In this document: piece by piece, positions 8,191 through 16,338 of the stretch | Numbering within the stretch: position 1 is the first letter of the stretch | Layout: each line of letters starts with the position of its first letter | NCBI RefSeq assembly: GCF_048265165.1 | Contig: NZ_JBLXCD010000004.1 | Span: forward strand, 1-64,000 | Length of the DNA: 64,000 nucleotides | Source of the DNA: Oceanospirillum sp048265165 | GTDB lineage: Bacteria > Pseudomonadota > Gammaproteobacteria > Pseudomonadales > Halomonadaceae | Reading direction: 5' to 3' | Position numbers and translations under genes: made by a program | Notes under the pieces: generated by a model | Database searches by the model: none | What the model was told of the DNA's origin: nothing | What the model saw: the letters and a program-made list of their open reading frames with translations, nothing else

Positions 8191-9411
8191 TTAAATATGC
8201 TCTGTTTTGGGCTGAGGTGCGCCCACTAATCGGGCAAAAACAGAGACTACTTGTGGTAGTAGCCGATCATTAAACTGATAGTGTGGGCTATGACAGGGGG
8301 CTGTGTAATTCTCCTGCTCCGCCATGCCGATCAGCGCAAATGCACCGGGAATTTGCTGCAGGTAGTAGCTGAAGTCCTCTGACGCCATAATAGGAACCGG
8401 TGTATTGCTTTGCCAATGATCACCGAGCTGTTCCTTAAGGGCGACTCGAAAGGCCTCCGCGGCCTGGGTATCGTTCACGGTGGCTTCATATCGTGGCTTG
8501 ATTTCCACCTCTGCTTCAACACCGTAGGTGCGTGCAGTGTCTTGGCAGATCTGCTCGATTAAAGCGTTTATCGGTTGTCGCTGTTCCGGAGATGAGAGGC
8601 GTATGCTGCCTTCAATTAGGGCACTTTCCGGGATGACGGTTGCGGCGCTTTCCGCTTTGAAGGAGCAAACACTGACGACGGCGGCAGCCTGAGGCGCGAT
8701 TCTACGGCTAATAATTTGTTGCAGGTTTACCACCATAGCAGAACCAGCGAGTATGGGGTCTCTGCAGAGTTCTGGTTGACTGGCATGACCTCCTTTGCCT
8801 TTTACACGGATATGGAAGGTGCCGTTACCTGCCATCACGGTTCCATCAGGGCAAATGGCCTGTCCATAGGGAATAGCAGGCCAGTTATGCCAACCGTAAA
8901 TCCGATCAATCCCTTCGAGAGCACCGGCATCAATCAGGGCTTTTGCACCATGCCCACCTTCTTCTGCCGGTTGGAAAATCAAGGTGACTGGCCCCGGAAG
9001 CTGATCCTCATGGGCTTTTAGCCAGGCGGCTGTTGCCCAGAGTGCGGCGGTATGCCCGTCATGCCCGCAGGCGTGCATGCAACCTGAGGTTTGGGAGGCA
9101 AAGCTGACCTGAGCTTCTTCATGAATAGGAAGGGCATCGATATCTCCGCGGAGGGCAGTATGGGGGCCGTTGGCATTGGGTGCCAGCGTCGCCAGCGTGC
9201 CAACACCTTCATATTGCCGCCACTTTATACCCAGTTGGTCGAGATAATTTCTGATGGTTTGAGCGGTCTTTTTTTCCTGCCAGGTCAGTTCTGGCTGCTG
9301 GTGTAGCTGATGACGCAGTTGGGTCGCTTGCCAGATGATATCTGACCATAAATTACTATCGTTTTTCGAGTGTAGGCTTTGCTTACTTTGAGTGCTGCTG
9401 ATATCGCTCAT
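8191..9411 (-). CDS. doeB2: M20-family amidohydrolase, probable N-acetyl-diaminobutyrate deacetylase
   Basis: A 406-residue M20D-type metallo-amidohydrolase: metal ligands in MHACGHDGHTAALW (Cys-His) and PAEEGGHGAK (Glu-Glu), a further His in RVKGKGGHAS, and the C-terminal metal site in MASEDFSYYLQ. Hippurate- and indole-3-acetyl-amino-acid hydrolases share this fold. Its position upstream of doeD-doeA-doeC suggests it removes acetate from N-alpha-acetyl-diaminobutyrate, the role of the M20-type DoeB2 proteins; the classical DoeB/EutE belongs to a different (desuccinylase) family. AGGAGG lies 7 bases upstream of the start at 9411. A 295-bp gap separates it from doeD, so doeD may have its own promoter. 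Confidence 0.75.
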   Translation of the reverse strand: MSDISSTQSKQSLHSKNDSNLWSDIIWQATQLRHQLHQQPELTWQEKKTAQTIRNYLDQLGIKWRQYEGVGTLATLAPNANGPHTALRGDIDALPIHEEAQVSFASQTSGCMHACGHDGHTAALWATAAWLKAHEDQLPGPVTLIFQPAEEGGHGAKALIDAGALEGIDRIYGWHNWPAIPYGQAICPDGTVMAGNGTFHIRVKGKGGHASQPELCRDPILAGSAMVVNLQQIISRRIAPQAAAVVSVCSFKAESAATVIPESALIEGSIRLSSPEQRQPINALIEQICQDTARTYGVEAEVEIKPRYEATVNDTQAAEAFRVALKEQLGDHWQSNTPVPIMASEDFSYYLQQIPGAFALIGMAEQENYTAPCHSPHYQFNDRLLPQVVSVFARLVGAPQPKTEHI

Positions 9412-9587
9412 AGAGATCCTCCTGATCGATAAGGAACGTTTCACCTCTATAAACCTAGTCATACAATGGGATTAAGCAAGCGCTGTCTTTACTATGAACC
9501 TGTGCAGATGACGGTCAGAGAAAGGGTGTTATCGGTCTTGTTGCCAAAAAGCTCCAGGAAAGGTGCTTTTTGGCAGTTTATCTCAGG

Positions 9588-10412
9588 TTACCGAATGTAT
9601 TTATTTGCCAGTTTTTCACCCAGCTCCTGCTGAACTTTGGTTTGCTCTGTCCAGATTTTTTCTGCCAGCCAGGGTTTTTTTGCATAGAACTGGCGGCTAA
9701 GCATCAGGTAGTAATCTTCTTCATGAAGGCCGTATTCTGCCCGACTGATCAGATCGGAAAGCTCCGGGTGCATTCGGGCCAGGGCATCCACATGGCTGAC
9801 AACAAGAACGCTGGCCGGTACTTCTCTGCGTAGCAGAGCTTGCAGAGCTTCTGTGGTTGTTGCGTAACTCTGCACCGGGTAATTGTGTGTTTCCAAAAGA
9901 GGAATGACAGGGCTGTGGTTTTTAACGGCTACTCCCCGGTTTTTGAGTCCGTAAATACGGTCACCATCAGTTGTTATTTTACGATCATCTTTGACACGAT
10001 ATAGGGCATATTCCTCCCCATAGAGCTTTTGTAGCGGGTCAACTTTCGCTTTGGTAAAAGGGTATTTCCCAGTGAAGAGCCAATGCTCCCGGTAAGGGAC
10101 GTTAAACAGGCCGTCGAGTTTGCCTGTTTTTATCTGTTCCAGGCACTGATTGAATTCGCAGCGAACCAGCTGAAAACGAACCTCTTTTATCCGCTTTCCG
10201 ACTTCCTGCATTATCTCAACGCTGTAGCCTGGGTTATTGGCTGGGATTTCAGTGCCTGAATCCAAATAGTAGGGGGCTGAGGCTTCTGTTGGGTAGCCTA
10301 CCAGAAAGCGGATAGGAGCGGCCTCTGCCTGTGTGTAGGGCATGAGGATTAATAGGCTCAGCGTCAGCATTGAACCGATCGCTCTGATATCAGGCAGCGT
10401 TGTGAAAAACAT
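9588..10412 (-). CDS. Periplasmic solute-binding family 3 protein
   Basis: The 274-residue product has a signal peptide (hydrophobic 13-30, ending EAA) and the two-lobe family-3 solute-binding layout: GYSVEIMQEVGKRI in lobe one, KTGKLDGLFNVPYREHWLFT, and a C-terminal EEDYYLMLSRQFYAKKPWLAEKIW. No permease or ATPase gene is adjacent, so it may act as a stand-alone sensor-type binding protein or supply a distant transporter. GGAGGTG lies nine bases upstream. Its position directly upstream of doeB2 on the same strand makes a role in ectoine uptake possible, but nothing in the sequence proves the ligand. Confidence 0.75.
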   Translation of the reverse strand: MFFTTLPDIRAIGSMLTLSLLILMPYTQAEAAPIRFLVGYPTEASAPYYLDSGTEIPANNPGYSVEIMQEVGKRIKEVRFQLVRCEFNQCLEQIKTGKLDGLFNVPYREHWLFTGKYPFTKAKVDPLQKLYGEEYALYRVKDDRKITTDGDRIYGLKNRGVAVKNHSPVIPLLETHNYPVQSYATTTEALQALLRREVPASVLVVSHVDALARMHPELSDLISRAEYGLHEEDYYLMLSRQFYAKKPWLAEKIWTEQTKVQQELGEKLANKYIR

Positions 10413-10592
10413 TAATTAAGCACCTCCGGCAGTCTCTTCCGGTTCTGAATAAACTCAGTTTACAGTCCCGGCTAGCCGACATCTCATATGACGGCTGTAT
10501 TTGTGATAATGGTTTGAAGTGTTGCTGTGATGATAATAGGAAAAGAGATTATCATAAGCGCGGCAGGAATAACCTTCTTTAGGATATAAGCG

Positions 10593-11054
10593 ATGAGCCA
10601 CAAACCTGAGTACTTTATGCACAGAGCGCTGGAGCTGGCGCAAAAAGCTGCCAGTGAGGGAGAGGTTCCGGTGGGGGCTGTTGTGGTATTTGGTGGTGAA
10701 ATTGTAGGGCAAGGCTGGAATCAACCGGTTTCAGGCTGTGATCCAACGGCCCATGCAGAGATTATGGCGTTACGGGATGCTGCCCGGCAGATGGATAACT
10801 ACCGACTGATTGATTGTGATCTTTATGTGACGTTAGAGCCTTGCACTATGTGTGCTGGCGCGATTATCCACAGCCGGATACGGCATGTGTATTATGGTAC
10901 GGCTGAACCCAGAACAGGTGTTAATGAGAGCATCTGTAATTTATTTGCTCAGCCTTGGTATAACCATAAAGTAAAGGTTACCGGTGGTTTGTTGGCAGGG
11001 AAAAGTAAGCAGGTGATGAAGCGCTTCTTTTCAGAGCGCCGGAAGTCAAAATAA
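10593..11054 (+). CDS. tadA: tRNA-specific adenosine deaminase TadA
   Basis: A 153-residue zinc deaminase with the two family signatures: HAEIMAL (zinc His and catalytic Glu) and PCTMCAGAIIHSRI (zinc Cys pair). TadA converts A34 to inosine in tRNA-Arg(ACG). The start follows AGGATA by 8 bases. In many gammaproteobacteria tadA, mltF and purL are neighbours; here that order is kept but the metallo-mystery operon lies between tadA and mltF, which points to its insertion into an ancestral block. Confidence 0.95.
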   Translation: MSHKPEYFMHRALELAQKAASEGEVPVGAVVVFGGEIVGQGWNQPVSGCDPTAHAEIMALRDAARQMDNYRLIDCDLYVTLEPCTMCAGAIIHSRIRHVYYGTAEPRTGVNESICNLFAQPWYNHKVKVTGGLLAGKSKQVMKRFFSERRKSK

Positions 11055-11059
11055 GAACC

Positions 11060-11081
11060 AGCCGATCAAGCTTGACCGGCT
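11060..11081. terminator. Palindrome between convergent tadA and the outer-membrane gene
   Basis: AGCCGATCAAG / CTTGACCGGCT is a near-perfect 22-base palindrome just past both stop codons. It has no clear T run on either side, so termination is likely but not certain. Confidence 0.5.
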
Positions 11082-11087
11082 TGGATA

Positions 11088-12350
11088 CTAAAGCGTCTCA
11101 CCGCCAAAACTGAGTTGATAACTGAGGCCACCGTATAAGTCATTTGATGAAGAACCTTGCCATAGGTCTTTTGGCTGAGACAGGTACAGTGACCATTGCT
11201 GGTTATCAGATGGTTGCCAGTTAACCAGTAGTGTCAGATTTTCAGGGGTTTTTGAGACAGGTAAACCAAAGCTGGTTATCAGCTCCTGATGACCATAGGT
11301 ATCAATATCTGTTGTTAATCGGTCATAGCGGGTTGCCAGTATCCACTCAGGAGAGACCTGATAAGCAACTAAGCCGTAAAAGCCAGAGCTTTTATCTTTA
11401 ATCTGCAGAATCTGACTGTCGGTCTGAGCATCGGTGTTCAGGTCCCGAATAAAATACTCTCCGCTAACCTGCCAGCGCTCTTTTTGCCATAATGCCGACA
11501 GCATCCACTGCTCAATATCCCCTGATAGCTGATAGACAAGGTCGCTATCGCTACTATGGCTATGTCCCGAGTTTTCACTCTGATAGTTCTGCTTGCTGGC
11601 CAGGAAGCCAACCTTGGTATCCAGGTGTCCCCAGTTTTCCATCTCAGCACTTTGATCCAGAGACAAAGTATGTGTTTGGCTGAATTTATTGCCAGCCTGT
11701 TGGCCAGAAAGACTGTTATCGCCAGCGAAGGTTTCAAAAGTAATTTTGGTATTCGGGGTTATGCTGTAGCTGACACTCAGTCCATCATCTTTCAGTTCTC
11801 CCCCCATCAGACTCTGATAGATCAGCGGAGCCGTAGGAAAGAGTAATCCCGCGTGCCCCTGGTCGTTGTAAAGCGCTGCTGATGAGTAAAATCGGCCTAT
11901 ACGTAATGTAAACCCCTGTAATACTGAATCTTGAGCCGTGCCGTGAATAAAGCCCTGATCAATATCCAGTGAGGACTCACCTCCATGACTGTGATTACTG
12001 ATCGCACCGTAAGCCAGCCAGTGATCGGCAAGCTCAGTGGTTAATGCCAGTGTTATCTCAGCGGCACCTATTCCTTCCTCAGCAGGTTCCGCCTGTTGCA
12101 GGATCGGTGTTGTAAGCTGATAGTTTTGTTCCGAAACCCCTGACAGGATATGTTGTTCCACATCTAAACTAATGCGTATTCCTGTATCAGGAATATCCAT
12201 TTCAGAGCCATGGGCAAGCACGTCGGAAGATGGGGCTATCAGCAGGCATGCCAATGTTGATGTGATGGCCCACTTTGCAGCGGAGGGCACTGGGTTTGCT
12301 GCTTTATGAGTGCGGATTAGCAAAACGTTCATCCTTGTTAAAACTGTCAT
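11088..12350 (-). CDS. Predicted outer-membrane beta-barrel protein, third gene of the MbnP/MbnH operon
   Basis: Up to 420 residues. After a signal peptide (about 27-46, ending DVLAHG) the sequence is rich in alternating aromatic/polar strands and ends SYQLSFGGETL, as expected for a barrel. Two His-rich stretches (NHSHGGESS near 135 and NSGHSHSSDSD near 265) could bind transition metals. It overlaps the end of the MbnH gene by 47 bases (29 if the ATG at 12332 is used); neither start has a good ribosome site, so translation is probably coupled. I do not recognise a named family; a substrate-specific porin is the best guess. Confidence 0.65.
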   Translation of the reverse strand: MTVLTRMNVLLIRTHKAANPVPSAAKWAITSTLACLLIAPSSDVLAHGSEMDIPDTGIRISLDVEQHILSGVSEQNYQLTTPILQQAEPAEEGIGAAEITLALTTELADHWLAYGAISNHSHGGESSLDIDQGFIHGTAQDSVLQGFTLRIGRFYSSAALYNDQGHAGLLFPTAPLIYQSLMGGELKDDGLSVSYSITPNTKITFETFAGDNSLSGQQAGNKFSQTHTLSLDQSAEMENWGHLDTKVGFLASKQNYQSENSGHSHSSDSDLVYQLSGDIEQWMLSALWQKERWQVSGEYFIRDLNTDAQTDSQILQIKDKSSGFYGLVAYQVSPEWILATRYDRLTTDIDTYGHQELITSFGLPVSKTPENLTLLVNWQPSDNQQWSLYLSQPKDLWQGSSSNDLYGGLSYQLSFGGETL

Positions 12351-13566
12351 CGGTGAGGGATTTCAGGAAGTTGATCAGGTCTTGTTTCTCTTGCGTCGTT
12401 AGCTCAAAGCCACCGACAAAACCGCTTTTATTAGGGTTTTTACGGCCATCGCCCGTGGCCTGACCGTTAATAGTTGTTGGTGCCCGGCCACCGGCTGCGT
12501 AGTGCTCAATCACCTCTTCCAGTGTTTCGATGGAGCCATCATGCATATAAGGAGCGGTTACCTCGATATTACGGAGAGAAACGGGCCTGAACTTGCCTTT
12601 GTCTTCTTCTTTGCCTGTGAGCTCAAACAAGCCTTGGTTACCCACCGGATAGCTACCTGCACCATCAAGATTATAAAGACCGTTATTAAAAAAAGGTGCT
12701 TCAAAAAATACGGTCTTGCTGTGACGGGTGGATTGGGAAAAATTGAAACCACCATGACAGTGGAAGCACTCGGTCCGTTCGCTGAAGAACAGGTCCATAC
12801 CGCGCTTCTGGGAGTCGGTCAGTGCGTTGCTATCGCCCTGTTCATAGTGATCATAGGGGGCATCGAAGGAGACCATTGAGCGAATAAAAGACGCGAGTGA
12901 TTGGCTGATTTGCTGGAAGTTAATCTCTGAGCCGTTGTCTAGGTTGCTATCAGGATACGCTGCGGCAAAGAGTTGTTGGTAAGATGTATCCTGAGAAAGT
13001 CGCAATAGAATTTCTTCTTTATTGCTATCGTTAACACCCAGCTCAACCGGAAACTCTGCAAAAAGAGGTACAGAGTGCTGATCAGTCAAGCTGGTTAGCG
13101 AGTGGTTTCCCCAGGTAAAGGTGGAATTATAGGCAACATTGAGTAACCCCTGAGAGTTACGGTCAAGCTGTTCTCCGGTAGATCCTGTGGGTAATGCGAT
13201 GCCATCAGCAAAGCCGAGCTCCTGTAAATGACAGCTACCACAGGATTGGGTCTGATTGCCGGACAAGCGGATATCAAAAAACAGATGACGCCCCAACTCT
13301 ACTTTTTCGGGAGTCATGGGGTTATCTTCAGGCACAAAAGGTGCTGGAGTGTTGGCTGGAATCCGGAAATCAAACGTGCTGGTGCCTGCAGAAAACTCCT
13401 GGTGCTGCCAGTCAGAATCTCCGCAACCAGTCAATGCTGCGAGCGAGCATAGGACCGGTGCTAACCATCCTGTTTTGATGGTTTTTGAACGCAAAGCTGG
13501 AATGGCCAGCTTTGCGTTCAGGGCGGCCATCTTAGTGTTCAAGGCAGAAGATAGTGCCGCTCTCAT
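12304..13566 (-). CDS. MbnH-like di-heme enzyme (cytochrome c peroxidase/MauG superfamily)
   Basis: A 420-residue lipoprotein: a signal segment ends with the lipobox LTGC near residue 48, followed by two c-type heme sites, CGSCH (near 112) and CFHCH (near 268), with PYMHDGS near 350 in the distal region. The family is MauG/bacterial cytochrome c peroxidase-like. Its stop-start coupling (TAATG) with the upstream MbnP-type gene identifies the pair. In methanotrophs MbnH forms a high-valent di-heme state and oxidises a tryptophan of MbnP to kynurenine; the same role here is inference from synteny. No methanobactin precursor is present. Confidence 0.82.
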   Translation of the reverse strand: MRAALSSALNTKMAALNAKLAIPALRSKTIKTGWLAPVLCSLAALTGCGDSDWQHQEFSAGTSTFDFRIPANTPAPFVPEDNPMTPEKVELGRHLFFDIRLSGNQTQSCGSCHLQELGFADGIALPTGSTGEQLDRNSQGLLNVAYNSTFTWGNHSLTSLTDQHSVPLFAEFPVELGVNDSNKEEILLRLSQDTSYQQLFAAAYPDSNLDNGSEINFQQISQSLASFIRSMVSFDAPYDHYEQGDSNALTDSQKRGMDLFFSERTECFHCHGGFNFSQSTRHSKTVFFEAPFFNNGLYNLDGAGSYPVGNQGLFELTGKEEDKGKFRPVSLRNIEVTAPYMHDGSIETLEEVIEHYAAGGRAPTTINGQATGDGRKNPNKSGFVGGFELTTQEKQDLINFLKSLTDDSFNKDERFANPHS

Positions 13567-14441
13567 TAAAGAGATCCTTTACCGAATAGGGTCTGATCAC
13601 CTGTAAGACCTATGTTCTTAAAGATCTCGACACAGTCTGGATCGGTGGCACCGGACATACAGCCAAATGGGTAAGGCGTACTGGTGGAAAGATTCGTTGT
13701 AGCCATCAGCTTGCCATAGTCAACGATCACTTTATTCGCTTCGATATTAAAGTCGTTTAAGGTGATTGTTGGGCGGTTAGGGTTGGCACAGGTTACGGTT
13801 TCGCCGAGAGTTGGATCACCGGAACAGTCTGTGCTGCCTAAATGGAGGAACCAGGATTGGGTGCTTTGTGTGGCGCCATCCTTGTCAGTGTAGTTGTAGG
13901 GTGTATCAAGCTTAAGATCCATGCGGGCGTGTTTATAACCACTTTGCCAGCGCCAAAAAAGACCTGAAATATTGAGCGGAGAGGGAGCCGATGTTGAATC
14001 CTGATGATTGGTTTGACCCGGAACACCAACGTTGAACTCAAGGCCGGTGTAATCGCCCTCATCAACTGTACCGCTGACGACCATATTGGTTGCTGGTGTA
14101 CCTGATGTACAGCTGCCATCTCCGGTTTCAAAGTCCAGTAGGGCAACTTCGTCAGTTTGCCATGCACCGTCATTTTTCAACGTGACGGGATGCCTGTTAC
14201 CCTCAGCATCAATTAAATTGACACCGTTTAGGTACAGGCGGTAGTCAGTCAATACTGCTGAGGCGCTGCTGGTTCCCAGTCCTGCATAAGTATCTGCACA
14301 GCTAAAAGGTTGGCCGTTGACCTCCCCTGCAAATTGAATGACAACATCTCTTTGTATTGCGTTGTTATCATCATCGCTGCCTAAACAACCGGTTAGTGTT
14401 GCGATGCTGGCCAGGGTGCCGCATATCATCAGTTTATTCAT
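13566..14441 (-). CDS. MbnP-like protein (metallo-mystery pair, multi-Cys)
   Basis: A 291-residue lipoprotein (lipobox LTGC at 16-19). It shows the MbnP hallmarks: an early PFSC, a DYRLYLNGV strand, the WRWQSGYKHARMD motif, and later Cys residues in STDCSG, ETVTCANP, PFGCMSG and DPDCVEIF. The Trp-rich WRWQSGYK motif is the region whose Trp can be the substrate of MbnH in characterised systems. MbnP proteins bind copper. The start at 14441 is chosen because GGAGGA lies just upstream and the lipoprotein signal begins there; an in-frame ATG at 14459 precedes that site. Confidence 0.83.
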   Translation of the reverse strand: MNKLMICGTLASIATLTGCLGSDDDNNAIQRDVVIQFAGEVNGQPFSCADTYAGLGTSSASAVLTDYRLYLNGVNLIDAEGNRHPVTLKNDGAWQTDEVALLDFETGDGSCTSGTPATNMVVSGTVDEGDYTGLEFNVGVPGQTNHQDSTSAPSPLNISGLFWRWQSGYKHARMDLKLDTPYNYTDKDGATQSTQSWFLHLGSTDCSGDPTLGETVTCANPNRPTITLNDFNIEANKVIVDYGKLMATTNLSTSTPYPFGCMSGATDPDCVEIFKNIGLTGDQTLFGKGSL

Positions 14442-14576
14442 TATGCTCTCTTCCTCCATGTAAGGGAGACCATCATAATAAAGGTGCTGATGTGACTGAA
14501 TTTGACATAGTGTCGCGCGGCACTACGCCTCAGTGGCGAAGTGTCGCAGATATTAGGATGTGCTGTTTGACTGGGG

Positions 14577-16037
14577 CTAGAGTACCGGAGGTACGATACT
14601 GAAGTTAACGGCTTTCTGGACACTTTCTTCTGTGGCTTGGTTTTGAGCTACCTGCTGCAGACGGCTGTCGTACCAAGTCAGAATATCGTAGTACTGACGG
14701 ATGTTTTGAACGTAATGTACCGGCTCTTCGCCTCGGGCAAAGCCATGTTTGGTGAAGCGATACCAGTTACGTTTCTGCAGAAGTGGCAGATGTTCCCTTA
14801 CATCGATCCATTTGTTTGGGTCTTTTTTCATATGCTCGGTAATTTTCCGGGCATCTTCCAGGTGACCATAACCGACATTGTAAGATGCCAGTGCCATCCA
14901 GGTACGGTCGGGTTCCAGAATTTGTTCCGGCATACGGCGAATCAGTTTGGAAAGATAGCGGGCCCCGCCATAAATACTTTGTTTTGCGTCCAGTCTGTTT
15001 GTTACCCCCATATCACTGGCGGTATTGAGGGTTAGCATCATCAGACCCCGAACCCCCGTTGGTGACTTAGCCCGAGGGAGCCAATGGGATTCCTGATAGC
15101 CTGTGGCGGCCAGCAAGCGCCAGTCTAGGTTGTACTTTTCAGCCGCTTGCCTGAAGTGTTTTTCATACTTGGGCAGGCGTCCCCGGATATGACGCAGGAA
15201 TAGCTGCACGCCAACATAGTTCAGTTCTTCTTTATGCCCATAATAGCGGTCACGAATTTGAGAGAGAGTGCCATCACTCTCTATTTGGGAGAAGAAGTCC
15301 CGGGCGGCATTGTATAGGGTATTATCTCTGCGCTTTGGCATCGCCCATGCGAGCTTATGGGTCTCGTTCAATACAAAGGCTTCTTTTACTCTGGAGTAAT
15401 AAGCTTTGTTGATTCCCAGCTCGTTCGAGTTGATGACAGCAAAGTCCAGTTCCTGCTCGTGTACCATACGGATAAGATCCGTGGCCTCCAGGTCACTGGT
15501 TTCTTTCCAGCTAAGTTTTGGCTGTTTCTGTTGCAGACTTCGGAGCAGAAGAGCGTTGTTTGTGCCGGCAATGACGGCAGTTTGCTTACCGACAAGGTCT
15601 TCTACTGTTTTGGGCCTGGACTCTTTCCGGTTATAGATCACAACGGGCTGCACATCCATATAGCCCTGACTGTAGTAGAAGTCGCCAATGCGATCCAGAT
15701 TGACCTCAAGCCCTGCCGCAGCCAGGTGAGCGTCACCCTCTTCCAGAGACTGATAAATACCCTTAATGTCATGGTTACTATCAATTTCGAGCTTTACTCC
15801 GAGATGATCAGCAAACAGGCTTGCCAGTTCATACTCGAAACCAGTGGGACCATCGGACCCTTCATAGTAGGTCGTTGGGGTATTCCGGGTCAGAATTTTC
15901 AGCGTGCCATTTTGTTTAACTTCTTCCAGGACGGTGGGTTGGTTACAGCCGGACAAAGACACTGCTGCCAGCAGCGTTGCTGCGGCCATCGTGAACTTTG
16001 TAAATTGTAAAAAAGGCTGCTTAAACACAGTACTCAC
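14577..16037 (-). CDS. mltF: Membrane-bound lytic murein transglycosylase F
   Basis: A 486-residue lipoprotein (lipobox SLSGC near 31) with a family-3 solute-binding domain (about 35-270; VEDLVGKQTAVIAGTNN) followed by an SLT/lysozyme-like domain whose catalytic Glu is in ATGYQESHWLPRAKSPTGVRG, completed by MALASYNVGYGHLEDARK. MltF cleaves peptidoglycan between MurNAc and GlcNAc at the outer membrane. It stands divergently from purL, the arrangement conserved in gammaproteobacteria. The start is GTG with no strong ribosome site; an in-frame GTG nine bases downstream is an alternative. Confidence 0.92.
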   Translation of the reverse strand: MSTVFKQPFLQFTKFTMAAATLLAAVSLSGCNQPTVLEEVKQNGTLKILTRNTPTTYYEGSDGPTGFEYELASLFADHLGVKLEIDSNHDIKGIYQSLEEGDAHLAAAGLEVNLDRIGDFYYSQGYMDVQPVVIYNRKESRPKTVEDLVGKQTAVIAGTNNALLLRSLQQKQPKLSWKETSDLEATDLIRMVHEQELDFAVINSNELGINKAYYSRVKEAFVLNETHKLAWAMPKRRDNTLYNAARDFFSQIESDGTLSQIRDRYYGHKEELNYVGVQLFLRHIRGRLPKYEKHFRQAAEKYNLDWRLLAATGYQESHWLPRAKSPTGVRGLMMLTLNTASDMGVTNRLDAKQSIYGGARYLSKLIRRMPEQILEPDRTWMALASYNVGYGHLEDARKITEHMKKDPNKWIDVREHLPLLQKRNWYRFTKHGFARGEEPVHYVQNIRQYYDILTWYDSRLQQVAQNQATEESVQKAVNFSIVPPVL

Positions 16038-16338
16038 CAGATGTTGCTGTAATAAAGAGCGAACCCAATAACCGTTGCAATAACGGGCTGTTTCGCTGCT
16101 GGAAAAATAAACAGAAGTCTATTGTCGCATTTTTTTTGCTTAAAATGACACTCTGCTAAGTGATATACCAAGAAAGTCATCTTCAGATTAGCTTTAAACA
16201 CAGGGTTTGCAGTATTATTGGCACCCTCATTTTTTCTGCTATTTTTTAACGGTGCCGCTTAATTATATCTTTTGTTGCCTGTTTAAATAGTAGAACAAGT
16301 TCCGGTTTCCGATTTTTTTAAAGAGGCTTCTTTTCGTC
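16038..16338. other. Divergent promoter region between mltF and purL
   Basis: The 301 bases are AT-rich and non-coding and must contain the promoters of both genes. I could not fix a convincing -35/-10 pair or a PurR operator by eye, and no hairpin resembles a riboswitch. Confidence 0.5.

Noticed and set aside
10455..10724. 89-codon reverse frame upstream of and overlapping tadA
   Set aside because: It overlaps the conserved N-terminus of tadA on the other strand and shows no similarity.
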